DNA of 64,000 bases from Dermatemys mawii. Lineage: Eukaryota; Chordata; Testudines; Dermatemydidae. Position 1 is the first letter of the stretch. Every line of letters starts with the position of its first letter. Shown in pieces: positions 37,339-48,873 of the stretch. The DNA is taken from contig ML677364.1 of the NCBI GenBank assembly GCA_007922305.1, forward strand, positions 14,613,624 to 14,677,623, given 5' to 3'. The notes beneath the pieces were generated by a model. It was not told where the DNA came from. It worked only from the letters and a program-made list of their open reading frames with translations, and made no database searches. The position numbers were made by a program, and so were the translations under genes.

Positions 37339-39181
37339 CAGGCACCTGGGGTACTCTGTATAAACTGAGTGCTTCCTAGTTCTGTCACAAAGGATGCTAT
37401 TTTTTCATTGTACTTGTACAGAACAAAGTCAATAGTAAAAATCATTGAATATCAAATAGCTGTGGTTTATCTTCAGAAATGTTTATCTTCAGAGATGTAT
37501 CATGCTGTTTTTTCTATAATTCCAAGTTACCCACCATAAGACATTAGACTCTGGCTGAAGTAGCTTATCTGTTTGCTTCAAAAATGAAGGAAAAGCACTT
37601 GGCTTGTGTGAGCACTGCAAGTGGTAAAGCTGGCTTCTTAATTGATTTTTTTTACTGTATCAGGTGGTAGGACTGCAGCTGAAGTAGCTAAGGCCCCATT
37701 TCAACTTCTATTCTAATGTTTCTTGTTCAATTGCCTGTAACTTTCTGAAACAAATTCCTTTTGGGCTAAAATTTGCTGTGATTAGTCTCACCCCAGGGAG
37801 ATTATATATTTAGAAAATATGTGCAAAGTCATTTTGGTTTTGAATTATACGTGTATTAAATAACTACATCCTTTCCCATTTGTAATTAGTGGCAACCTTG
37901 GCAGGAATAACCTAGTAGTGGGTGAAGGCTTAAAATTAACAAACTTAAAATTAACTACTAGATTGTTTTATATATCTTGTGAGATCTAAGGAATGAGGCA
38001 AGTTTGAAGAAAAGTAGTTGAAATGTTTGAAAGTAGAGTGTTTAAATCTGATTTTAATGTATGCACATTAGAAATTAGAATCTACTAAATAGATAATACT
38101 TCTGAGTAAGGATGATTGTGTTCCACTTCTACTTAACAACATGTTTTCAGTTGCTAATTACTATTTCAAAGAAAATCCTTTGGGCTGAACTTCTTCATGC
38201 TTGCTGTCTGTCCAGAAGTGAATGTTTTGGGGAAGCTTGAGCAAAATCTGTTTGTAGCCCAAGGTCCAGTGTGCTTCAGCAGCAGCAGGAACTACAGATT
38301 GCTGCATGTTGGAAGAACTTCCTGCTTCCTGCCAGGAAGTACCCAGCCTCTGCTCTCCCAGCAGGAAGCTTTAGGACTGAAAGTGAGAGCATGAAGCAAA
38401 GAGAGAGGAGAGCACTGAGCTGTAATCCTATTCTGTGTTTCCTTACAGACATTAATGCTAGTATTTCTGTATAGAGTGTAAAATATGGATCAGAGAAAAG
38501 CATGTTTCAGTGTAGGAAATATTTCTACTGAATTTCAGTCTCTGCAGTATCAAAGCAGAACACTTTATGGATTTGCTGCTGTTTTATTTTGCCCTATGTA
38601 TAATATTTAGGTAGCCATAAAAGAGAGTATACAGGAAATCATCTGGTGTACTACATTTAACATATAGGGGGAAGGGAAGAAGAGCATCTTCTGAATCCCA
38701 CTGCAGGTAAAAATGGGTGCCCCCCCAAAAAAATTGTTTGTTGCAAAAGCAATGCAACAAAATAAGTAGTACCATTTTTGATCTGCTAGAGAAACTTGCA
38801 TACACTATGTGCCACTCAATGCACTGCTGGGCAATCCAACTCTGCATTCCCATCTCGAAGTGTTGTGCCATCCATTGTGGTAGGTTGTTAGCAGTAAAGA
38901 AGGAAACTGGGCCCTCTAGATCTTAAACCTCAACCACCTGAATTAAAGGACCCAGTTTTGTTAGGCAAGGTTCTAAGAAGCTCATCAACCTCGACATGGT
39001 AACAGAGCGACACACTGAGGTGGGTTACAGAAGCAAAACCTGAATTCTACTTTCCTAAAGCATTCTAGAACTTTGGTTGTAGCACCAGTAGCAACAAGAT
39101 AATGGGAGATCAGGCTCACCAACCCCTCCTACCAATTCCCATCCTGACACTGCCAAATCACCCCACGCATTCAAAAATCAC
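37339..39181. other. AT-rich stretch, no gene recognised
   Basis: Overlapping antisense frames at 38197-38503 and 38584-38926 have no domain. No repeat identified with confidence. Confidence 0.45.
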
Positions 39182-39573
39182 GAGATCATAGAATTATAAA
39201 AATATAGGGCTGGGACCTTGAGAAGTCCTGAAGTCCAGCCCCCTGCACTGTGGTAGGACCAAGTAAACCTAGACCATCCCTGACAGATGTTTGTCCAAGT
39301 TGTTTTTTTAAAACTTCCAATGATGGGAACTCCACGACCTCCAGTGGAAGCGTATTCTAGAGCTTAACTACTCTTTTAGTTAGGAAGCTTTTCAGAATCT
39401 CTAACCTAAATCTCCCTTTGTGGCAAATTGAGCCCATACTTCTTGTCCTGTCTTCAGTGGACATGGAGAACAATTGATCACTATCCTCTTTATAACAGCC
39501 CTTAACATATTGAAAGACTGTTATCAGGTTCCCCCATCAGTCTTTTTTTCTCAAGACAAAACATGCCCAGTTT
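39182..39573 (-). mobile_element. CR1 3' region, minus strand
   Basis: On the plus strand catagaattataaaaatata, then agggctgggaccttgagaag and gtcctgaagtccagccccct, is the reverse complement of a CR1 3' terminus. It continues through gatgggaactccacgacctc and ctgttatcaggttcccccat, the expected CR1 order. 5' truncated at about 39573. Divergence suggests an old copy. Confidence 0.88.
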
Positions 39574-42060
39574 AGGTATTTAGAGGTGGGCCTTAAATTA
39601 CAGAGGAAGTTTGGAACTAGGATTTTGCTTCAGAGCCATTCTTGGTTTTATTCAAAATAAGCCAATAACTTTGACCAAGTTTTTAGAAGGAGTCAGGTAC
39701 CCAACACCCATTGAGTCTCAGCCTTTGTCTTTTTAGAGCTTGTAGCTATACCACCTCAGGCGTTGTGCTTATTAGCTAAGGACATGGCATGGCATGTTGG
39801 GACTTGTCAGTACCGTGGTTAGAAACCTCCAATGAAAAACTTCAGGAAGGAAGTTGGACTGATGACTTATTCAATAAATAGCATTCTTCTACATCCAAGT
39901 ATCTAACACAGGGATCAATTCCTTCCTTGCAATATGTATGAGAGAGGTCTGGGGAAGGAAAAATTGCAACAGTCTCTTCATGGAGTTCCTTGTTGATCAT
40001 TGAGATAAGCTGGCAGAAAAGCTTGCAGGATCCACTGCCAAACTCAGCAGATCCCTGCAGATCAGTAAGAGACCAGGGCAAACCATACACATTGAAATGC
40101 AGCTTTCCTTAATGAAAGGTTCTTTATATGATGGTCAAACCTCAAAAGATTTAGTGTTTGGATGCTCATCTGAATCTTTTGTCTGTGAAATCGGTGTTGA
40201 ATCTTGTAAGAACAGACCTTCTGTTCAGATTTCTGGCCCTTTTATTCCCAGCCCTAGCTGAAAAAAAACATGAAAACATCATTTTGTGTGGAATTTCAGC
40301 ACTTCCACTTTCATTCCCAGAAAACCAGAAATGGAAAAAATACTTATCCAAACACTGCAGAATCTCACGAAACATTTGATTAAATATAACTCTAAAAATA
40401 GGAAAAGAGGAGGAAGGTTTCTTGATTTACATGAACCAGGTTTCTCATTTCTAGACATTGAGCCAAATCCAATAGTTGGAAGTTGTCACAGATATGTTCA
40501 CTGCAATGGAATGATGATCATTTACAACCCCTGAAGATATGACGGTTGGCTTTATATTTCCGTAGGATTCATCAGATGGTAAGTAATGTAAGTTGTAATA
40601 ATAATATGGTAATGATTTAAGACTTCTCTGGTAAGATGATAATGTCCTATTTTCCCTACAGGAATGCAGAAACCTGGTCAGTGTTACATGCAACTATACT
40701 AAAACACAATTTGTGCAGAGTGCCTGTTTCTGTACCTGTGATTCTTGATGAATTAAAGTCTTGTTTTGTAAGAGTGCTAAGCACACATAACCCTAATTGG
40801 AGATAACGGTAGCTGCAGGTACTCTGCTCCACCAAAAACAGACCTTGCATATATTAGCCTGAACGCATCTAAGCCCCCTGATGATGGCATGCTATTACTG
40901 CTCCAACAATTAGCACACAAAATATGTGACCTCTAGACTGGTTAACAGAGAACTTCAATTGCCAACTTTTTCAGAAGTTTCTGTTTCCATTCCAAAGGTG
41001 TCTGTTAATTTTTCTTTGTAGCATTTGTACTTGTTCCCATTGTGAAGCTGTTATTAATGGAAGAGTCTGCTTCACGCAGACAAACTTACCAGTTAACAAA
41101 GCTGTGAAATGCAATAATATCAGAAGGGAAAGGAAGTAAGTATGCATTGTATTGTGAGCACATACTGACACTTAATACTGCTCCACGGTTTTGCCTCTTC
41201 TAACTAGAAGCAGCTGATACTTAGCAATTCTCCTTTTGTGTCAGGAATTCAGCTGCCTTTTGGCTCGGTTACCTAGCAATCCAAAGAGCTGGTCTGGGCC
41301 CAATAAGCCCTCACTAAATGACTGTGTTCCCTGATTAGTCGGAAGAGCCAACCGAATGATCACCATTTAAGCAATAGCATCACAGTGACTGTTCAATTAG
41401 TTCTACATCCACAGCTGCACCCAATCTTCCTCCTGTCTGCCCCTTAAGTCCTTGCTTACTTGTGAACTCCTGATTCCTAAACCCTGGCTCTGACTAGTGG
41501 CTTTTTTCCTGACCACGCCTCTGATTCTGCTCCAACCACTAGACTGGACTCTTGTTCTGACCATGAAGTTGCAGTGCCTACACCTCACTGTGTGATGCTT
41601 TGAAAGGAAACTTTGGTATAAAGCACTAGTGGCAGAGCTTTCAAAATAGTGACAAAAAGATCTAACACGTGGATAGCCTTGAAAGAGATTAATGCAGATG
41701 ATCTGTGCTGGAGGAAAAATAAAGAAGAGAAATAAGTTTACTGTCATCTGTGGATATTTCCATTATAAAGCATCAAGTGACTTAACAGCTAAGCTCTTAG
41801 CTTTGCTTCCTCCACCTCTGTTTTAAATTATTAAGATTCTTAAGAATAATAATAGCAATATAACTTGGTATTGGCAGTGCTTCAGTACAGCTAGGATTTT
41901 ATCAGACTTCTCATGATAAAGTTGTAATTTCAGATGTCTAAGCTGTAACTTAGTGGGAAAATAAATGCTTTGCGGGGATAAAATTTGGAGTATGGGTTCT
42001 TTAGTTTAGGAGAGAATGTTTTCCCCTACAAGTTTGTTAAAAATAGGTAGAGATTTAGAG
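39574..42060. other. AT-rich stretch, no gene recognised
   Basis: Overlapping antisense frames near 40158-40693 and a 114-codon minus frame at 41403-41747 show no domain or splice context that would support a gene. Confidence 0.5.
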
Positions 42061-42174
42061 TAGGGTGACTAGACACCCGGATGTTAACGGAATTGTCCCA
42101 ATATCTCATATAGACAACTATACCCCCTCACCTGAAAAAAAAGAGTATCCTGACTTTTCACACTGATCACCCTA
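42061..42174. mobile_element. hAT-like MITE (TAGGGTGACC family), near TSD
   Basis: Starts tagggtgactagacacccgg and ends cactgatcaccct-a. Flanking 8-mers atttagag (42053-42060) and atttgggg (42175-42182) agree at 6 of 8 positions. At 114 bp this is a short deletion derivative of the same family as 14803, 46454 and 48874, keeping only the termini and a small AT-rich middle. Confidence 0.7.
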
Positions 42175-43592
42175 ATTTGGGGGGTAGAACAAAGGTTCTG
42201 AGTTTTAAAATAAAACAAAATCAGCCACTTTATTAATCCAGTACCCAGACTATGCTACCTTTTACTGTTAAACAAAAGAAACAGATTTTAGTATGATCAG
42301 TGGTTATATGGCATGTGCACTACTACTTTTTCAAAGCCTATAATGAATTAGGGCTCAGCTCATCTGAGGTAGTAGTATTTGGATTTTCCAGAGAATTGCA
42401 CTGGGATCTGATCCAATATATTCAGATTCATAAGAAGTGACTTTGTATCCCAAGATAACTCTTTGGAAAGAAACAAATACATCTGGATATCACATAGGTT
42501 GTAACACAAAGCAAAAAACAAGGAAATGCAGCATTAGCAGTTTCAACGCCAACTCATTCCTATCAGCTAAGGCCCTACAGAGTCAAAGTGACTGAGAATT
42601 TAAGGTAGCAGCTGCATTTTCCATATTACAAAGAATAGTTTAATATTTTTGATAAATTCCAGCTGGTGATGAGCTAATGAGAACCAAATTTAAATTTTTC
42701 ATGAACAAAATTGGTTCTGGTTGGTTTTTTTTTTTTTTGGTTTTTGGTTTTTTGTTGTGTTTTTTTAAAGAAAAATTAGCCCGAACACCATTTTTTCCTC
42801 TCTTGTGAAATTCAGGCAGTCAGAATCAAACAAATACAAAATAATTTTTTTTCATGCTGCTCTGTCATAGTCTGCAACCAACCAACTAGTTACATGAAAT
42901 GTTTTTGTAGCATAGAGCCTTTATAAGTTGTATTCATAAGTCATTCAAGATAAAAGAGTAATAACAAAACTACAGAGTTTTCAGGGCAGATCTCCAAAGA
43001 AACAGAAATATGACAGTGCTTTTCATTTGACATGATTTAATAACTTACTATTCTGGCAGTTGGAGACTACAACTGCCCTCTAACAGGAATACAATATCCG
43101 TATTTTTAAGTTGGTGAGTTTATACCTAAACTAAAGTTTAACGGGGCAGTTGTATGCAGAACTCCCTCAACATGAGCTAAGTGAGTAAATCTATGTATCA
43201 AGTAGAATAAGAGATCCTTGGATTAGAAAACAAGAGTTTGATCCCCCAGAATCAGAAGCACCTTGGCCCAAAGCCAGCAAAACAGTTAGAAACATGCTTA
43301 ACTTTAAGCATAGGTGTAATTTAGCAAGTGGTTTGTAGAGCTTAGGTATACTGATAAAGAGAAGGAAAAATGACCTATAAATCACTGGGAGTTAAATGCC
43401 TAGAGGATTTTGAAAATCTTCCTTGGTGCCTATACGCATCTGTAGGCACCAAAATATCTTTACAATTTAGGGTTTTTAGCGAACCATAGGTTTTTAAGTG
43501 CTTAAATCACTATGGATAGTTGGACTTAGTCATCTTCTTAGGCCTTTTAATGCTGAACAGAGTAATGTCTAAACACATTGAAAAATATGGGT
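42175..43592. other. AT-rich stretch, nothing recognised
   Basis: Contains a T-rich tract at 42724-42770. At about 43425-43490 a pair of ggtgcctata and taggcaccaaa blocks forms a short inverted repeat typical of an old dispersed repeat. Confidence 0.45.
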
Positions 43593-43735
43593 CTTAGTCT
43601 CTCTGTTCCTCAGTAAACTGGGGATAATATCACTTCCCTACCACTCAGGTGTGTTGTAAGGATAAATATGTTAAATATGATAAAGTACTCAGATACTATG
43701 GTGAATGGGACCATATAAGTACCTTTAATATATAG
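43593..43735 (+). repeat. MIR SINE fragment
   Basis: A tctctgttcctcagtaaact block followed by ggggataatatcacttccct and a tgttgtaaggataaatatgt tail, then gataaagtactcagatacta, matches MIR in order from the core through the 3' region. The most complete of the MIR pieces here. Confidence 0.8.
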
Positions 43736-45844
43736 ACAGATGGGTAATTGTTAAATTTATTTAGATTTGGGTAACTGGCAAAAGCCATTGAGTATGTGCT
43801 TCATTTCCATTAAGTGACATAAGGATGTAGGGCTTTCTGCAAAGCCTGCTGAAGTCGGTGAGAGTCTTTTAATTAACCTCAATAGACCCTGGATAAGTCC
43901 CAGAATGATTTCTCACAATTTTTTCCAGTGGAAAAGACAAAAGCTGAGTGAATGGAGAAGGTGCTATCAAATGAAACATTGTGTTGTTTTCCACACAGCA
44001 GCTCATGTTCATATAGAACATAAGTCATTTATTACAAAATATCACATAGGAAGCAAGTAACAACAGATGGGTGATGGAAAGGGGGTACGAAGCTTGGGCA
44101 CTATCTTACTCCATTTATTATGTGTGCAGTTTTTTTTCCCTATCTTGCATCAAAATCACAAAACCTGAGCTGGCAAAAAAAATTTAAAAAACCAACTACT
44201 AAAATAAATAGGCGAAAACCACAGATCCACATATGGCAGAGGGTCTCCTGTTTGAAACAATGAATGTAAACTGCTTATCCGTTTATTTATCAATGCAAAC
44301 TTTTTTTGCTGGCAATCAATCTTTTCATCTGAAAGTGCTCAATTTTGGGATTACGATTTGCAATGGGCTTTCTATAAAGAAGCAAATTGCAACTGAGTAT
44401 AATATTTTAGTCAGGTATCATTCCTCACCTCCAAAAGATCCCAAAATTATTTATATACACAGGAAGCAGTGGCACTTCATTATTGATGTGTATATTCTTT
44501 TTTGAGGGAAACAGGAACACTATAGAATAGTGTAAGTCTCGGAGTGAAAAAGAATAGTGTGTCCAGCTGAAATTCCAGGGAGAATTGAGGAAGAAAGTAA
44601 TTAGCCTGTTAGAAATTTGGCTAGATTAACAGATCTAGCACCCATTTTATGGAAAACATGCCCTAATATCAAGAAAGTATTCCAGAAGCCCAGTAAGTGC
44701 ATCCTATTACAATACCCAAGCCTTGATTCATAGGGGAGTGTGCCACCTACTGATTAACCAACATTACTTCCTGCAGACCTGGGTTTTCGTTCAAGGTCTC
44801 AGGCAAACTGACCTGCCTAATTTATGATATCTGGCTAAATCAGTGTCTTAAATTGTATAGCTGCAGGTCTGGATAATTTTTGAAATATCTAAGGACTTAA
44901 GATATCTAAAGCTAAGTGCTATGTGTCTTAACAGTAAATTATGGCTCATATTTAGTGTTAATTTCATTGCAGAAAACTTCACCATATAACTTTCAAATTG
45001 ACATCCTAAGACTTTTTAATTTGTAACATAGCTTTTTTTCCAGATTGTCTCAGTCTCTAAAGAGTTAACATATAATATATTACAAACCTCAGTAACTGTG
45101 GATATCACAATATTTAGCATTGTTACAAATGCCTGCCTGCTTTTTTAATGAGCTGCTAAAGGAATTCAGACTTGCTAGCATATTGCCCTGAATTACAGTT
45201 ATAAATGGATCAAATTGTGCTTTCACTTAAATTAATGTAAATCAGTGGAGTTATCCCTGATTTGCCACAAGGTTTAGATGAGTATTTGGTCCATTATCTT
45301 TATATTGGTAATATCTAAGGTATCTTGCATAAAACAACATGTCTACACTGCTCACACAGCACTATATGGTATATTTAGAATTTTCTGTCCTAAAAGTATA
45401 GTTGAGAGGTATTTATATTATACACTATTTTTCCTGTAACAGATTTTTTCTGTACCATTTCCTTTTCATTCATCTTTTGCTTATAGTTTTAAAGAACATT
45501 CAAGTTCCTTTTTGACATTTCTAATATGCTTTATCTGTTTCAATGGTTATTATATTCCTTACAGTTTTACCACTGATTGAATTACCTAGTGACTAGGATA
45601 TTTTGATCAGTAATGTAGTGTATGGAGTGACTTGGTGAACAGTTTTCATCCCACCTTCTGCAGGAAGTGATCTGAGCCATTTGGCTTATAAATGAGCTGA
45701 CTTGGGAATTTAGTTTGATTTAATGATCTTTTCCATGTAACTCTGAAAATACTCACAAAGGAACCTAGGTTTCATCCATGGTGTTGCAAAGTCTGGTAAA
45801 TGCATTAGCTAAGGGCAGAGATTAAACGAAACATGCTGTCAGAG
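43736..45844. other. AT-rich stretch, no gene recognised
   Basis: The 90-codon plus frame at 44233-44505 has no domain that I recognise. A fragment of the old repeat phrase (aaatcagtggagttatccct) occurs near 45240. Confidence 0.45.
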
Positions 45845-46448
45845 TGTCATGGGATGTATAGACCCCTGTGCTGGCCTGGTGACCATTAAAAGAATGCTGC
45901 AACCACTAGCCAGTGCTGATTGGCAGGCTCACAGCACCTGTGAAAATTAAAAGAACTGAGAAGCAGAGTGGTGGGGCAGCTGCCAGAGGAGCAAGCAGGC
46001 TGGAGAAGGAAAGTCCTGCCAACAAGCTGGTGAGAGGCTGCCCAGAGATGACACCACTGAGAAGGGATGATGGATCTACAGGCTGGAAATGCCTACAGAA
46101 CCTAGGGAGGTAGGAAAGAGCTCAGGGCTCAGCAGCAGGAGGAGTTGTGGAGGCTTGATTCTGCCTGCTTGGTTTAAGGGCACTGAGCTAGAACCCAGAG
46201 GAGTGGATAGGCCTGGGTTCCCCTACCAATCCCTCAGACTTAAGAACTGAGCTGACTTCATTAACTACAAGGGGAGAAACCTACACAACCCAGTGAGCCT
46301 GAGCTTGAAACTCTTTATTGCCTAGAATGAGACTGCCACAGGGACTCGAGCAAGGGGAGCTGATGAATCACCCTGCTTGACCAATCAAACTCTGTGCAAC
46401 ACTCCATCTGACCAACAGATTACTGGCACATTAGCACCCCAGCTCACA
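45845..46448. mobile_element. LTR-like unit, perfect 5 bp TSD, abutting a hAT element
   Basis: Opens TGTCATGGGATG and closes cagctcaca, so TG...CA, 604 bp. The 5 bases before (45840-45844) and after (46449-46453) are both cagag. The next base begins the TAGGGTGACC terminus at 46454. The interior (a cactagccagtgctgattgg block, then a ggaggcttgattctgcctgc block) is a repeat I associate with turtles. No internal genes; orientation undetermined. Confidence 0.68.
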
Positions 46449-46453
46449 CAGAG

Positions 46454-46576
46454 TAGGGTGACCAGACAGAAAGTGTGGAACAACTGGGATGGGGGTGGAG
46501 GGTACTAGGAGCCTATATAAGAAAAAGACCCAAAATTGGGACTGTCCCTATATAATTGGGACATCTGGTCACCCTA
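46454..46576. mobile_element. hAT-like MITE (TAGGGTGACC family)
   Basis: Begins tagggtgaccagacagaaag and ends acatctggtcacccta, a good inverted repeat, 123 bp. The middle includes agcctatataagaaaaagac, the best-preserved AT-rich core of this family. The flanking 8-mers do not match convincingly, perhaps because the LTR inserted exactly at its left edge. Confidence 0.78.
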
Positions 46577-46734
46577 ACAGTCATTTTTAGCCTAGTTTCT
46601 TCCGATTGTTGCTAACATCTCACTTCCTAATCTTGATAATGTCTCACTCATGTTAACCACTCTGCCCCATCTTGATCCTTATTTTTATATGAAGTGCATC
46701 AGCATTTTTGTAGCGACACCAGAGCGTTAGCCTG

Positions 46735-47240
46735 TGAGAATGGCCTAGATTCACAAAGTTCTTGGGCACTTTTAAATCAGGAGATTAAGCACCAAAACCC
46801 CAGTTTTAGATTCCACTGCAATTCACTAAACTCCCACTGAGCCATGTAGGTCCCTAAACTCACTCAGTGTCTAAATTTGTCCAGTAAAAACCTTCCCAGG
46901 TATGTATGTTTCTTCCTGTGGGTATGTGCCCTGGTGCATGATGGTAGGTATCTGGATACTTAAGCCCCAGAGCAATTCACAAACAGGGGAAGATAGGTGG
47001 CTGAATGCCTAACTAATGTATGAGGTCTGACCTGGTAGGTGACCTCTGAATCATAGCAGGTTAGTTCACCCCTCAAGTGAGTTCACAGACCATGGCTGGA
47101 GAGAGGGAGGAGGGCTTCACGCATGTTGCTAGGGTACTCACTTGGGATGTGGGAGACCCCTGATTTAAGCCACTCTCTTCCTGAGCTGGGGAGAAGAAAC
47201 TTGAACTGTCACCTCACAGGTGAGTGCTCAAACCATGAAG
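46735..47240 (+). repeat. tRNA-derived SINE-like composite repeat
   Basis: Near 47130 the phrase tgctagggtactcacttggg, then atgtgggagacccctgattt and aagcc, looks like eroded RNA polymerase III A-box to B-box spacing of a tRNA-derived SINE. Before it lies a series of short tggacct/ggtgcct-type blocks (cctagattcacaaagttctt near 46744; caattcacaaacaggggaag near 46972). Family and exact ends are not known to me. Moderate to low confidence. Confidence 0.4.
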
Positions 47241-48184
47241 TACTTACATCATTATTTATTTTTTCATGTAATTACATGTGACAGACAAACAAAGCCATAC
47301 ATTTCTAAGGTATGCATATAACACTAGAGCATATAAGAGGAAACAGACACAGTGTTGCATGAGACTCAAAGACAAAAATACATTAAGAAAAGTACTCAGA
47401 GGATTTGGAGTGGCAGCCATTATGGAATCTAATTATTGAAAATAGGGAAGTTGGGGAAGAAAGAGCATTTATAAGTAATATTGATTTACTATGTCATGAA
47501 GTCACATGATGCTAATTATTTCTCCTAGATAGTTGCCTACCCCCATTAGCTTGCATGAATAAATAGAGACTGACATCCATCTTCTCCATATGACACAATG
47601 TGCTACAATCATTTGTAGCACAAATCCACTTTGTTGTTGTTCGTCATGCCAATTAGAAGTGCTGAAATAATCAACTGCTTTAGTGATTCAAGTACAGCTG
47701 TTTCCATATCGTACATTAGATCCTAGGATACTTTATTCCAGTAAGAATGTAGTTAATGGAATGCATGCATTATAAGTTCTAAACTTGTCTCCAACGTTTA
47801 CTAAGTTTTTCTATCTTTGCTATTAAGAATTACTCTGGAGACCAAATAAATTGATTTAGAATTTTTCTTTTGAAAAATCTTAAAAGCCTAGGAGCTCAAT
47901 TTAAATACTGTTCATGTATTGCCAAATGTTTTCCTATTTGTTATTTGGAATCAAGCTGAATTCTTTTTTTTTTTTCTCCTTCGATCTTAATTCAAGAGGA
48001 TATTGAAATGAACTGAGCCACCTATGTGTGTTCCCACCTAAATGACTAATGTTACCAAGCTTTTTGGTGTGATCCACTATCTGATAATGTTGCTTTGAAC
48101 CACCACTTTCCTAACTATGCAGGAATGAGTGTACACAACTGTTTGTTCATTTTGTCATGTGGCAGTGGAATTTTATATTTGTTC
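47241..48184. other. AT-rich stretch with one perfect hairpin
   Basis: Unique-looking sequence. It contains the hairpin at 47600-47621 and a T tract at about 47965-47976. No coding frame of note. Confidence 0.45.
47600..47621. repeat. Perfect 9 bp-arm hairpin
   Basis: gtgctacaa at 47600-47608 and ttgtagcac at 47613-47621 are perfect reverse complements with a 4-base loop tcat. It is not part of any repeat that I recognise. Confidence 0.75.
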
Positions 48185-48289
48185 TGCATTTGTTTGTTTT
48201 GCGACAGTATCACGTTGTTGACTCGTATTGAGATTTAGATCAACCACAACTCTCAGACCCTTCTCAATAGTGCTGCTGCTAAGCCAATT
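48185..48289 (-). mobile_element. Isolated CR1 fragment, duplicate of 50177-50281
   Basis: These 105 bases align without gaps to 50177-50281 inside the outer CR1, with six substitutions that I counted by eye. The flanks do not match. On the minus strand the sequence encodes part of the CR1 reverse-transcriptase thumb region (LGLS-like and VDLN-like steps). Confidence 0.8.
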
Positions 48290-48873
48290 TCCCCAAATAG
48301 GAGAAGGCTGCAATTTTGTCCTGTTACAGTCAATTGGAGTGCTAGGATCTCAGAACCTCTGATAAGTCCCTTCATTCAAGTTCTGAGTATGGATTTAGGT
48401 ACCTAACTCTTAGGCATTCAAGTATTTTAAAAATTGTGATATTTCATATAATGATCTGAAATGTAATGGGAAGTGGAGATTTATTATTTTGTCCATGTAG
48501 GGAAGAGAAGCAAATTGCTTAGATTGAAGCTTGTGGTGAGCTTAATAAACTGAATCATAGAGTTAGAAGGGGCCTCAAGGATCATCTAGTCTAACCCCCT
48601 GCCAGAATGCAGGGTTCATTGTGTATAAACCACCCAAGACACTGCCAATCTCCAGTGAAGAAGAATACATGACTTCCATAGGCCATTTGTTCCATTGGAC
48701 TACTGTTCGAACAACCAGGAAGTTTTTCCTGAGATTTCATTTAAATCTGCTATGCTGTAGTTTGATCCCATTGCCTCTTCTCCTGCCCTCTGGGGCTTGA
48801 GAACAATTTTTCTCCATGATTTTATGGTAGCCTTTCAAGTATTTGAAGACTACTAACATGTCCCGCCTTAATC

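Noticed and set aside
41403..41747. 114-codon minus-strand frame
   Set aside because: No recognisable domain and no supporting context; the length is not exceptional among 64 kb of six-frame translation.
47125..47170. A tRNA gene from the A-box/B-box-like spacing
   Set aside because: The cloverleaf cannot be completed and the B-box is eroded; better explained as a SINE-like repeat.
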